64,000 nt of DNA from Arenibacter sp040216555. GTDB lineage: Bacteria; Bacteroidota; Bacteroidia; Flavobacteriales; Flavobacteriaceae. The notes under the pieces are model-generated. The model worked only from the letters and a program-made list of their open reading frames with translations, searched no databases and was not told the DNA's origin. The position numbers and the translations under genes are program-made. Position 1 is the first letter of the stretch, and each line of letters opens with the position of its first letter. The DNA lies in NCBI GenBank assembly GCA_040216555.1, contig JAVJOW010000007.1:1-64000 (forward strand). Direction: 5' to 3'. Shown one piece after another: positions 29,023-37,484 of this stretch.

Positions 29023-30180
29023 TCAATTAAACCCTTTTTTGTAGGCTTTAAACCACCGCTCAGGAATATTTTGATTACATGCATCCAGATAATCCAATTC
29101 AGTGCATGGTAATAACGCGGGTGAATTTGTTTTAGTATGTGAAGTTAAAATTGAAGGTACCTCTACCCACCATCTTTCGCTGAGATGGCTTTTATAAAAG
29201 ATGAGGGACTCATCCTCGGTTGGTACGGTATACTTGGTGAAGTCGTTACTATTACTATTGGGAGTCTCTTGGATCCTAAAGTTTAGGCCCTCAATAAAAT
29301 ACCAAATTATTTGGGCAACCAGTTGAAAGGATTGATTGCTATTTTCACATTCGTAAATCCCAAAAACGGACACATTGTCGCTAATTCCCGCATATCGGGC
29401 TATGGCACAGATTTCCCTTCCGTTAAAACCGTTGGGAGAAAAATTTCTGGAATACCCTATATCTGCCGCACGTATGGCCCGTGCATCCAAACTAACCACA
29501 TGTGCATTCCGCAGCACTGGCTCTGCCAAGGTTATATTGGAAATTAATTCGCCCAACCTATAGGAATCAAAGAAAAGGCGCTCCATAAGATCCAATTCTT
29601 CTTGGGAATTGAAATAGCTTTGATAGCCAATATTGGAGAAATTAAATAAATTGTTGGGCTTTTCGGTAATTATTTTACTCATATAGGAATGGGAAGAAAT
29701 AAGTTCTTCATCCATCCCAAAGTCGAACCTACTGTCTATGGACACTAGATTAACCATATTTTTAAGACCGTCAAAAGCCCTATATGTAGGATAGGTAATG
29801 TCTTGGGTTGCACCAATGACAATAGGGATAATATTTTCTTCCAGCAGGCCGGCAACTATTTCCTTGACAACAAAATAGGTGTCCTCTACGGTCTCCCCTT
29901 CCTCAATATCCCCTAAATCTATGATGGAGGAATTCCAGTTTCCCATCATTAAATTATACAACTGTAGTCTAATTTCGGAAATATCCAGGCGCTCCGGTTT
30001 TTTCTCAAAAGCATTTCTGGATTCATTGACCCCTAGTATAGCAACGCTTACATTTGCCAGCACCGGAAGACCATGCCGAGCAGTGTGCATATATATGTGT
30101 TTTCCCAATGCTTGGGCCGGAAGTAATTCGCAATGGGCCAATACCCTGTCACTTACGGGTACTAAAAAATCGAATGCCAT
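29023..30180 (-). CDS. Arginase/formimidoylglutamase-fold protein with degenerate metal site
   Basis: This 385-residue protein matches the ureohydrolase fold and is usually annotated as formimidoylglutamase in Flavobacteriia. Comparing its three metal motifs with arginase: GGDHS is replaced by GATQD (123-127), DAHxD by DSRFD (149-153), and DxD by DAR (232-234). Thus two metal-binding His and one Asp are replaced by Gln, Arg and Arg, while three Asp remain. It is probably unable to bind the dimanganese centre and would not be a normal amidinohydrolase. It starts one base after topA ends, and the gldK gene lies just downstream on the same strand. A role linked to gliding or secretion is possible but unproven. 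Confidence 0.85.
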   Translation of the reverse strand: MAFDFLVPVSDRVLAHCELLPAQALGKHIYMHTARHGLPVLANVSVAILGVNESRNAFEKKPERLDISEIRLQLYNLMMGNWNSSIIDLGDIEEGETVEDTYFVVKEIVAGLLEENIIPIVIGATQDITYPTYRAFDGLKNMVNLVSIDSRFDFGMDEELISSHSYMSKIITEKPNNLFNFSNIGYQSYFNSQEELDLMERLFFDSYRLGELISNITLAEPVLRNAHVVSLDARAIRAADIGYSRNFSPNGFNGREICAIARYAGISDNVSVFGIYECENSNQSFQLVAQIIWYFIEGLNFRIQETPNSNSNDFTKYTVPTEDESLIFYKSHLSERWWVEVPSILTSHTKTNSPALLPCTELDYLDACNQNIPERWFKAYKKGFN

Positions 30181-30181
30181 A

Positions 30182-32671
30182 TTATTTTTTAGCCTTAGGT
30201 TTTGCTTTTGTTTTTTTCTTAGGTGTCTTTTTCTCTATTAATTCCTGGGCATCCTTAAGGGAAATCTTGGTGGCATCCACATCTTTGGAAACCTCTACCT
30301 TAACCTTGCCCTTAATAATGGTATGCCTTCCCCATCGCGCTTTTTCTATTCGAATACCTTCTTCTGGCCACTCTTGTACCAATTTATCGATCTCTTTTTG
30401 TTTTTTGGCTTCTATAATCTCTTCAATATCCTGTTTTGAAAGGCTATCAAAATCATATTTCTTACTAACATTGATAAACATTCCGCCCCATTTAATAAAT
30501 GGCCCAAATCTTCCGACCCCTTTGGTAACCTCCTTATTCTCATAAGTTGCAATAGGGGCATCTGCCTTTTGTTTTTCCTTGATCAATTCTACTGCTCTAT
30601 CCATGTCTATCTCCATGGCATTTTCATCCTTGCCCAACGAAACAAACTTTTTACCAAACCTTATATAAGGACCAAAGCGGCCTACATTGGCCTCCACATC
30701 TTCACCTTCATAAACGCCCAGCTTTCTTGGCAATTTAAACAGGTCCATAGCTTCTTCATAGCTAATGGTATTTAAGGACTGGTCCGGTAACAGACTGGCA
30801 AACGACGGTTTTTCCTCATCATCTACGGTTCCTACCTGTACCATAGGCCCAAAACGGCCCAATCTAACCGAAACCTGTTTTCCCGTCTTGGGATCTGTTC
30901 CCAAAACACGCTCGCCACTGGCCCTATCCGCATTTTCCTCTACATCCAAGACCTTGGGATGAAAATCCCCATAAAAATCCTTCAACACTTTTTGCCAATC
31001 CTCATCACCCGATGCAATCTCATCAAAATCCTCTTCCACTTTAGCGGTGAAATGATAATCCAAAATTGTTTCGAAATGTCCTACCAAAAAGTCGGTTACT
31101 ATTATTCCAATATCCGTAGGCACCATTTTCCCTTTATCGGAACCCACATTTTCCTTTAAATCCTTAATGGTAAGCTTATCGGATTTCAGCAATAGCTGTA
31201 CATAATTTCTTTCGGTGCCCTCAATAGTACCCTTTTCTACATAACCTCTATTTTGAATAGTGGAAATTGTAGGCGCATAGGTAGAAGGCCTTCCAATTCC
31301 AAGCTCTTCCAGTTTTTTAACCAAAGAGGCTTCAGTATATCTATAGGGTGCCCTGGAAAAACGTTCTGTTGCCGTTATATAATTATTTAGGAGTTTTTCA
31401 CCTTCCTTCATAGCCGGAAGCATTCCCTCCTGCTCTTCATTTATATCCTCCTCATCGGTTCCTTCCAAATAGACCTTCAGGAATCCATCAAATTTTATTA
31501 CCTCCCCATTAGCCGTAAATTCTTCCTTATGGGTATTGGCTTTTATTCTAACATTGGTACGCTCCAATTCGGCATCACTCATTTGTGAGGCCAGGGTACG
31601 TTTCCATATAAGCTCGTATAATTTGGACTGATCCCTTTCCAAGGATGGGGACTGATTGGTCATCTCCGTAGGGCGGATGGCCTCATGGGCCTCCTGGGCT
31701 CCTTTGGATTTCCCTGTAAAATTCCTGACCTTACTATATTCCTTGCCGTAATTACTTATAATAGCATCCTTTGCAGCATCTATGGCATCCTGTGAAAGGT
31801 TAACGCTATCCGTTCTCATATAGGTTATTAACCCCGCCTCATATAGGCGTTGCGCCACCTGCATAGTCCTTGAAACCGAAAAATACAATTTTCTGGAAGC
31901 TTCCTGTTGCAGTGTTGAAGTTGTAAATGGTGCTGCGGGCGATTTTTTGGCCGGTTTCTTATCCAGATTGGCAACCGAAAAATTTGCTCCAATATTTTCC
32001 TTTAAGAACGCTTCCGCCTCTTTCTTGCTGGAATAGGTCTTATTTAACTTGGCCGTAAAAATACTTCCCTCATTGGTTTTGAACTCGGCAGATACCCTAA
32101 AGGCTGCTTCCGGATTAAAAGCTTCAATTTCCCGTTCCCTTTCAACAATTAATCTCACCGCAACGGATTGAACCCTACCGGCAGATAATCCCGGTTTAAT
32201 TTTTTTCCACAAGACCGGAGAAAGTTCGTAACCCACCAATCTATCCAAAATTCTTCTTGCCTGTTGGGCGTTCACCAAATCGTAATTAATTTCCCTAGGA
32301 TTTTCAATGGCTTTTTGAATGGCCGATTTGGTAATGGAGTTAAAAACTATCCGCTTCGTTTTATTCTTGTCCAATTTCAACTCCTCTGCCAAATGCCAAG
32401 AAATTGCCTCCCCTTCACGGTCTTCATCACTCGCAAGCCATATGGTATCCGCTTTGTCCGCCAAATCCTTAAGCTTTTTCACAAGGGCCTTTTTGTCCTT
32501 GTCTACAATATATTTTGGGGCGAAATTATTATCCACATCCACTCCCAATTCTTTGGAAGGTAAATCGGCAATATGTCCAAAACTGGACTCTACCTTATAA
32601 TCCTTTCCTAAAAATTTTTCAATTGTTTTTGCTTTAGCCGGAGACTCTACGATTACTAAATTCTTTGCCAT
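30182..32671 (-). CDS. topA: DNA topoisomerase I
   Basis: This type IA topoisomerase relaxes negative supercoils. The ATG at 32671 (MAKNLVIVESPAKAKTIEKF, 829 residues) is chosen over an upstream TTG. The N-terminal TOPRIM domain has the acidic SDEDREGEAISWHL motif. The catalytic Tyr sits in AGLITYMRTDS (about residue 300). The C-terminal region holds several topoisomerase C-terminal repeats (GRFGPYIRFGKKF, GRFGPFIKWGGMF, ARWGRHTIIKG) and ends in a Lys-rich tail (EKKTPKKKTKAKPKAKK). A -7 box lies at 32691-32698. The next gene begins one base after its stop, so the two form an operon. Confidence 0.96.
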   Translation of the reverse strand: MAKNLVIVESPAKAKTIEKFLGKDYKVESSFGHIADLPSKELGVDVDNNFAPKYIVDKDKKALVKKLKDLADKADTIWLASDEDREGEAISWHLAEELKLDKNKTKRIVFNSITKSAIQKAIENPREINYDLVNAQQARRILDRLVGYELSPVLWKKIKPGLSAGRVQSVAVRLIVEREREIEAFNPEAAFRVSAEFKTNEGSIFTAKLNKTYSSKKEAEAFLKENIGANFSVANLDKKPAKKSPAAPFTTSTLQQEASRKLYFSVSRTMQVAQRLYEAGLITYMRTDSVNLSQDAIDAAKDAIISNYGKEYSKVRNFTGKSKGAQEAHEAIRPTEMTNQSPSLERDQSKLYELIWKRTLASQMSDAELERTNVRIKANTHKEEFTANGEVIKFDGFLKVYLEGTDEEDINEEQEGMLPAMKEGEKLLNNYITATERFSRAPYRYTEASLVKKLEELGIGRPSTYAPTISTIQNRGYVEKGTIEGTERNYVQLLLKSDKLTIKDLKENVGSDKGKMVPTDIGIIVTDFLVGHFETILDYHFTAKVEEDFDEIASGDEDWQKVLKDFYGDFHPKVLDVEENADRASGERVLGTDPKTGKQVSVRLGRFGPMVQVGTVDDEEKPSFASLLPDQSLNTISYEEAMDLFKLPRKLGVYEGEDVEANVGRFGPYIRFGKKFVSLGKDENAMEIDMDRAVELIKEKQKADAPIATYENKEVTKGVGRFGPFIKWGGMFINVSKKYDFDSLSKQDIEEIIEAKKQKEIDKLVQEWPEEGIRIEKARWGRHTIIKGKVKVEVSKDVDATKISLKDAQELIEKKTPKKKTKAKPKAKK

Positions 32672-32690
32672 TAACTCGTTTTTGGTGACA

Positions 32691-32698
32691 CAAAAGTA
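32691..32698 (-). promoter_or_regulatory. Predicted -7 promoter box of topA
   Basis: The minus strand reads TACTTTTG, an exact TAnnTTTG match, 19 bases before the topA start codon. Confidence 0.55.
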
Positions 32699-32743
32699 TA
32701 TCAATTTTTTTATTTAATGGATTTTCATTTGTGCCACCATAAA

Positions 32744-32771
32744 AAAACACCCCTATTTTAAGGGGTGTTTT
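32744..32771 (-). terminator. Rho-independent terminator of the LVIVD gene
   Basis: A perfect stem AAAACACCCCT/AGGGGTGTTTT with a six-base loop is followed on the minus strand by further T. It lies 18 bases after the LVIVD gene stop and upstream of topA. Confidence 0.88.
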
Positions 32772-32788
32772 AATATATTTCGAAGAAA

Positions 32789-34036
32789 TTAATTTAGCTT
32801 AAATGTGCTGATCAGCTTAATTTTATTCTCCAGATATTCATATTGATATAGAACTTTCTCCCCGATCATCAATAAATTATCCTCCATGGGAATAACATCA
32901 AAAGTATCTATATCCTTAAAATGGTTAAGTTGTATCAAATCCTGAACATTGGTCTTATCATAGACCTTAAGTCCGGAAGCCCCATCGCACACAAATAGCT
33001 TTTCATCCTTAACTCCCAGGCCATAAGGACCGTCCATGGGATAGGTCTTAACCAATTCAGGATTGGTGATATCCGAAATGTCCACAATAAAAAGTCCACT
33101 CTCCGTAGCACCGCACATATTTCCGCCCCTTAGAGTTACAAAAGCATAATCTCCATCAACCACAACTGGGTCACAGGCTGTACCGTGTTCAAATTCAGAA
33201 ATCAAGCTAGGGGTAGCCGGAGAAGAAATATCATAAATATACATCCCCCTCATACTGCCTAAAAATAATTGGTCTCCCCTGTTAAAAATAGTTTCAATAT
33301 CGAATCCGGCATATACGTCATCCAGATCCTTGGGGTTTTCCAGATCTTCAATGTTGAATACATTTATATTATGACTGTCCACAGCGTATAAATAATCATT
33401 TACGATCTTAAAGCGTGCCAAGGAACCACCCTGCCCTGTTGGAGCGGAATTCTGGGCGGCATTGGAAAGCATTACATCAAACTCACGTGAAAAATCCCCC
33501 TGCACTTCTTCTATCAACCTTCTCTCCTTCACGGTTTCCCATCCGATCACAATATCATTTTCATAATCTATATCCTGCCACTCATAAATATCTACCTCAA
33601 AAGGGAAAATTACATTGTCCCTCAGAACATTTTCCAAGCGGTTTACCGTTTTAATATTATTGATATCCGATATATCCAGTACGATCAAATCCGTAATACT
33701 ATCAGCATATAGGTAATTTCCCTTTACAGAAACATCTACGTTGCCCGGTATTTTAATAAAGGCTATTTTTTTGGGCGTTGTGGGGTCAGAATTATCAATG
33801 ACATGAACCCCTTTATATTTCTCATTGACGAATATAAAATCGCCATAGACATATATTTTTCCGGATTCATCCATAGGGATAGGGGCTATGACATCTATCG
33901 CCATTTTAAAATCGGCCTTGCTCATCTTTAAAGGTTTCGCTACCAAATACTCCGCATATTTACCGTCATCCTCATCATTACAGGAAACAAACCCAAGGGC
34001 AGTCAACACAAACAAAAGTAGAATTGTCCTTCTCAT
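32789..34036 (-). CDS. LVIVD-repeat beta-propeller lipoprotein
   Basis: This 415-residue lipoprotein (ALGFVSCNDEDDG, Cys19; the acidic residues after Cys suggest outer-membrane or surface placement). The rest is a series of about seven blades with LVIVD-type motifs: GVHVIDNSDPTTPKKIAFI, LIVLDISDINNIKTV, INVFNIEDLENPKDL, MYIYDISSPATPSLI and LFIVDISDITNPELV. Such propellers are common in Bacteroidota and bind unknown partners. A 33-base inverted repeat (34049-34081) lies in its leader. Confidence 0.9.
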   Translation of the reverse strand: MRRTILLLFVLTALGFVSCNDEDDGKYAEYLVAKPLKMSKADFKMAIDVIAPIPMDESGKIYVYGDFIFVNEKYKGVHVIDNSDPTTPKKIAFIKIPGNVDVSVKGNYLYADSITDLIVLDISDINNIKTVNRLENVLRDNVIFPFEVDIYEWQDIDYENDIVIGWETVKERRLIEEVQGDFSREFDVMLSNAAQNSAPTGQGGSLARFKIVNDYLYAVDSHNINVFNIEDLENPKDLDDVYAGFDIETIFNRGDQLFLGSMRGMYIYDISSPATPSLISEFEHGTACDPVVVDGDYAFVTLRGGNMCGATESGLFIVDISDITNPELVKTYPMDGPYGLGVKDEKLFVCDGASGLKVYDKTNVQDLIQLNHFKDIDTFDVIPMEDNLLMIGEKVLYQYEYLENKIKLISTFKLN

Positions 34037-34048
34037 ACTAATATAATT

Positions 34049-34081
34049 TTAAGGGGTCACCTTTATAAAGATGCCCCTTAA
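34049..34081. repeat. Nested inverted repeat upstream of the LVIVD gene
   Basis: TTAAGGGG pairs with CCCCTTAA, enclosing a second palindrome CTTTATAAAG. It lies 12 bases before the LVIVD start codon, in the region shared with the divergent miaB promoter. It has no T run on either side, so it is not a standard terminator. It could be a leader hairpin or an operator. Confidence 0.5.
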
Positions 34082-34149
34082 CCCAAAAAGTTGCGTTGAT
34101 TTTTGACAAATATTTAACTGTCAATATGTCATATTTAGCCATATAATAC

Positions 34150-34157
34150 TATCTTTG
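34150..34157 (+). promoter_or_regulatory. Predicted -7 promoter box of the miaB operon
   Basis: TATCTTTG is an exact TAnnTTTG match, 35 bases before the miaB start codon. The following GCAC would contain the start site. No -33 TTTG is seen at the expected distance. Confidence 0.5.
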
Positions 34158-34192
34158 CACACTCTAAAAGATGAGGTTGAATACATAATAAA

Positions 34193-35638
34193 ATGGAGAA
34201 GATTATAGATGAATCCGTTCAAGGAACTGCCATAACCCTTGCGGAAAAAGAAAACGGTACTAGAAAACTGTACATAGAAAGCTATGGCTGTGCCATGAAT
34301 TTTTCGGATAGTGAAATTGTTGCCTCCATACTCTCCAACGAAGGCTTTAGTACTACTCCGAATTTGGAAGATGCCGACCTGGTGTTGGTCAACACCTGTT
34401 CTATTCGGGAAAAAGCAGAACTTACTATTCGCAAGAGATTGGAAAAATTCAATGCTGTAAAACGGCACAGGCCACATATGAAGGTGGGGGTTCTTGGATG
34501 CATGGCCGAGAGGTTAAAAACCAAATTATTGGAAGAGGAGAAAATTGTGGATATGGTAGTAGGCCCGGACGCCTACAAGGACTTGCCCAATCTCATCCAA
34601 GAGGTGGACGATGGCAGAAATGCAGTAAACGTAATCCTATCCAAAGAAGAAACCTATGGGGATATTTCGCCGGTACGTCTCAATACCAACGGCGTTACCG
34701 CCTTTGTATCCATTACCCGTGGTTGTGACAACATGTGCACCTTTTGCGTAGTGCCCTTTACACGGGGACGGGAACGCAGCAGGGATCCTCAATCCATTCT
34801 TGATGAGGTAAACGACCTTGCCAAAAATGGATTTAAGGAAATTACCCTCTTGGGGCAAAATGTGGACAGCTACCTTTGGTATGGTGGCGGATTAAAAAAA
34901 GGATTCGAAAAAGCCTCCGAAATGCAAAAGGCCACAGCTGTAAGTTTCTCGAATCTATTGGAGATGGTGGCTTTGGCGCAACCAAAAATACGTATCCGGT
35001 TTTCTACTTCCAATCCGCAGGATATGACCTTGGATGCAGTTCGGATCGTAGCAAAATATCCAAACATCTGTAATTATATTCATTTACCGGTACAAAGTGG
35101 CAGCAACAGGATCCTAAAGGAAATGAACAGATTGCACACTAGGGAGGAATACCTGGAACTAGTGAAGAATATAAAGGAAATAATCCCAGATTGCACTGTT
35201 TCTCAGGACATGATTACAGGATTTCCTACCGAAACAGAAGAAGATCATCAGGACACCCTTTCCTTAATGGAAGAGATTAAGTATGATTATGGATATATGT
35301 ATGCCTATTCCGAAAGACCCGGGACGGCTGCAGCAAGGAATATGAAGGATGATGTAGCGCAAGAGGTCAAAAACAGAAGACTTACGGAAATCATTGCCCT
35401 TCAAAGGGAACACAGCCATTTTAGGAGCAAGCAACAGCTTGGAAAAACTGTCGAAGTTCTCATCGAGGGATCCTCCAAAAAATCCGATTTGGATTGGATG
35501 GGAAGGAATTCACAAAGTTTTGTAGTGGTATTCCCAAAGGAAAATTATAAAATAGGCGATTTTGTGAATGTCGAAATTACCGATTGCACCTCCGGTACCT
35601 TAATAGGAATTCCTTTGGGGCTATCCAATAACAATTAA
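34193..35638 (+). CDS. miaB: tRNA-2-methylthio-N6-dimethylallyladenosine synthase MiaB
   Basis: This 481-residue radical-SAM methylthiotransferase adds a methylthio group to i6A37 in tRNA. The N-terminal UPF0004 domain holds three cluster cysteines (Cys33 in YGCAMN, Cys69 in NTCSIR, Cys103 in LGCMAE). The radical-SAM cluster is CDNMCTFC (Cys178, 182, 185). A C-terminal TRAM domain follows (QQLGKTVEVLIEGSSKKS onward). It opens an operon with the sigma-54 activator (4 bases downstream), lptE and secG. The family assignment is firm. Confidence 0.97.
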   Translation: MEKIIDESVQGTAITLAEKENGTRKLYIESYGCAMNFSDSEIVASILSNEGFSTTPNLEDADLVLVNTCSIREKAELTIRKRLEKFNAVKRHRPHMKVGVLGCMAERLKTKLLEEEKIVDMVVGPDAYKDLPNLIQEVDDGRNAVNVILSKEETYGDISPVRLNTNGVTAFVSITRGCDNMCTFCVVPFTRGRERSRDPQSILDEVNDLAKNGFKEITLLGQNVDSYLWYGGGLKKGFEKASEMQKATAVSFSNLLEMVALAQPKIRIRFSTSNPQDMTLDAVRIVAKYPNICNYIHLPVQSGSNRILKEMNRLHTREEYLELVKNIKEIIPDCTVSQDMITGFPTETEEDHQDTLSLMEEIKYDYGYMYAYSERPGTAAARNMKDDVAQEVKNRRLTEIIALQREHSHFRSKQQLGKTVEVLIEGSSKKSDLDWMGRNSQSFVVVFPKENYKIGDFVNVEITDCTSGTLIGIPLGLSNNN

Positions 35639-35641
35639 ATA

Positions 35642-36913
35642 ATGGAATCGATTCAATCAATAAAACAGCGCTTTGAAATCATTGGCAATGATGTAAAGCT
35701 TAATCGTGCCATTGAAAAGGCCATTCAGGTGGCACCTACAGACATCTCCGTATTGGTTACGGGGGAAAGCGGCGTTGGTAAAGAGGCCATTCCAAAAATT
35801 ATACATTCCCTTTCCCATAGAAAACATGCCAAATACATTGCAGTCAACTGTGGTGCCATACCGGAAGGCACCATAGATAGTGAACTATTTGGTCACGAAA
35901 AAGGGGCTTTTACGGGAGCAACAGCTACCAGGAGTGGGTATTTTGAGGTAGCCGATGGCGGTACCATTTTTTTGGATGAGGTTGGGGAACTTCCTCTCAC
36001 CACCCAAGTTCGACTTTTAAGAGTTTTGGAAAATGGGGAATTTCTAAAAGTAGGATCCTCGCAGGTCCAAAAAACAGATGTCAGAATAGTGGCCGCTACC
36101 AATGTTAACATGTTCGAGGCCATAAAAAAGGAAAAATTCAGGGAAGACCTGTATTATCGCCTAAGCACTGTAGAAATCAACATTCCGCCATTAAGGGAAC
36201 GTAAAGAGGACATCCATCTATTATTTCGGAAATTTGCATCGGATTTTGGGCAGAAATACAAAATGCCTACGATTCGTTTGGATGACGATGCCGTGCAATT
36301 ACTTTTAAAGTACAGATGGCCAGGAAACATTCGCCAGTTAAGGAATATTGCTGAGCAGATTTCCGTATTGGAGGAAAGCAGGCTTATTACCTTGGCCACC
36401 TTAAATGGTTACTTGCCAAATGCAAGTAATAGCAACCTGCCCGCCATAGTGGGAAAAGAAAAAAAGGAGGGAGACTTTAGTACGGAAAGGGAGATATTGT
36501 ACAAGGTGCTTTTTGATATGAAAGGCGACCTGAACGATTTAAAGAAATTAACATTGGAGTTGCTTAAACACAACGACAGTGAGAAAGTACAGGAAGAAAA
36601 CGAAAATCTTATCCGAAAAATATACGGGAATGACGAGGAGGAATATTCGGAACAAGAGGAAGGTCCCAGTAAAATTCTACAACTTCCAGAACCTTATATG
36701 GAAAAACCAATTGTAAAATCTCCCCAACAAGAGGACAAGTATCATTTTGCAGAGGAAATACAAGAGGAAGAAACCCTATCTTTACAGGACAAGGAAATAG
36801 AGCTCATTAAAAAATCCCTGGAAAGGAATAAAGGAAAAAGAAAGGCAGCTTCTGCAGAACTGGGTATCTCGGAACGCACCCTGTATAGAAAAATAAAACA
36901 GTATGACCTTTAA
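35642..36913 (+). CDS. Sigma-54-dependent transcriptional activator without receiver domain
   Basis: This 423-residue protein starts almost directly with the AAA+ domain: Walker A GESGVGKE (41-48), GAFTGA (88-93), which contacts sigma-54, and Walker B TIFLDE (about 108-113), plus the FREDLYYRLSTVEI segment. A Glu-rich linker (about 300-370, EEEYSEQEEGPS) precedes a Fis-type DNA-binding domain at the C terminus (KRKAASAELGISERTLYRKIKQ). There is no N-terminal sensing domain, so control is probably by abundance or partners. The intact GAFTGA loop means it should activate RpoN promoters. It is located between miaB and lptE; targets are unknown. Confidence 0.93.
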   Translation: MESIQSIKQRFEIIGNDVKLNRAIEKAIQVAPTDISVLVTGESGVGKEAIPKIIHSLSHRKHAKYIAVNCGAIPEGTIDSELFGHEKGAFTGATATRSGYFEVADGGTIFLDEVGELPLTTQVRLLRVLENGEFLKVGSSQVQKTDVRIVAATNVNMFEAIKKEKFREDLYYRLSTVEINIPPLRERKEDIHLLFRKFASDFGQKYKMPTIRLDDDAVQLLLKYRWPGNIRQLRNIAEQISVLEESRLITLATLNGYLPNASNSNLPAIVGKEKKEGDFSTEREILYKVLFDMKGDLNDLKKLTLELLKHNDSEKVQEENENLIRKIYGNDEEEYSEQEEGPSKILQLPEPYMEKPIVKSPQQEDKYHFAEEIQEEETLSLQDKEIELIKKSLERNKGKRKAASAELGISERTLYRKIKQYDL

Positions 36914-36962
36914 CAGTAGGCAAAAAAAATAAAAAAAAAGAATACAGAAAAAAAACGAATGA

Positions 36963-37481
36963 ATGTTTAAAGCAAAAAATCTTATAATTCTACTGGTATT
37001 AACAACCTGCATTTATGGTTGTGGTATTTACAACTTTACTGGGGGCGATGTGGGAACGGCCAAAACCTTTCAGGTCAATTATTTTCAGAACTACGCTTCC
37101 CAGAATCCAGGATCTACCTTTGAACCGGGAATGGATAGGGATTTTACACTGGCCCTACAGGATCTGATATTGAACCAGACCAGTTTGGATCTTGTTAAAT
37201 CCAACGGGGATCTATTATATGAAGGCGAGATTGTGGAATACAGAATATCCCCAATGTCGGCCACCTCACAGCAGAACGCAGCACAAAATAGACTAAGTAT
37301 TGGCGTAAACGTAAGGTTCTTTAACAACACCAAAGAGGATGTGGACTTTGAACAGCGATTTTCCTTCTTCTATGATTATCCGGCCAATTCCCAATTGGCA
37401 AGCGTTAAGGATGAGGCCCATCAGGTTATATTTGAACGTATTACCCAGGACATTTTTAATAAATCATTGGCAGATTGGTAA
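36963..37481 (+). CDS. lptE: LPS-assembly lipoprotein LptE (Bacteroidota type)
   Basis: This 172-residue lipoprotein has lipidation probably at Cys20 (IYGCGIYNFTGGD). The mature part shows the Bacteroidota LptE pattern: AKTFQVNYFQN, RDFTLALQDLILNQTSLDLV, GDLLYEGEIVEYRISPMSA and a C-terminal QVIFERITQDIFNKSLADW. LptE plugs the LptD barrel in the outer membrane and helps insert lipopolysaccharide. It lies 49 bases after the sigma-54 activator and 3 bases before the next gene. Confidence 0.9.
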   Translation: MFKAKNLIILLVLTTCIYGCGIYNFTGGDVGTAKTFQVNYFQNYASQNPGSTFEPGMDRDFTLALQDLILNQTSLDLVKSNGDLLYEGEIVEYRISPMSATSQQNAAQNRLSIGVNVRFFNNTKEDVDFEQRFSFFYDYPANSQLASVKDEAHQVIFERITQDIFNKSLADW

Positions 37482-37484
37482 TTT

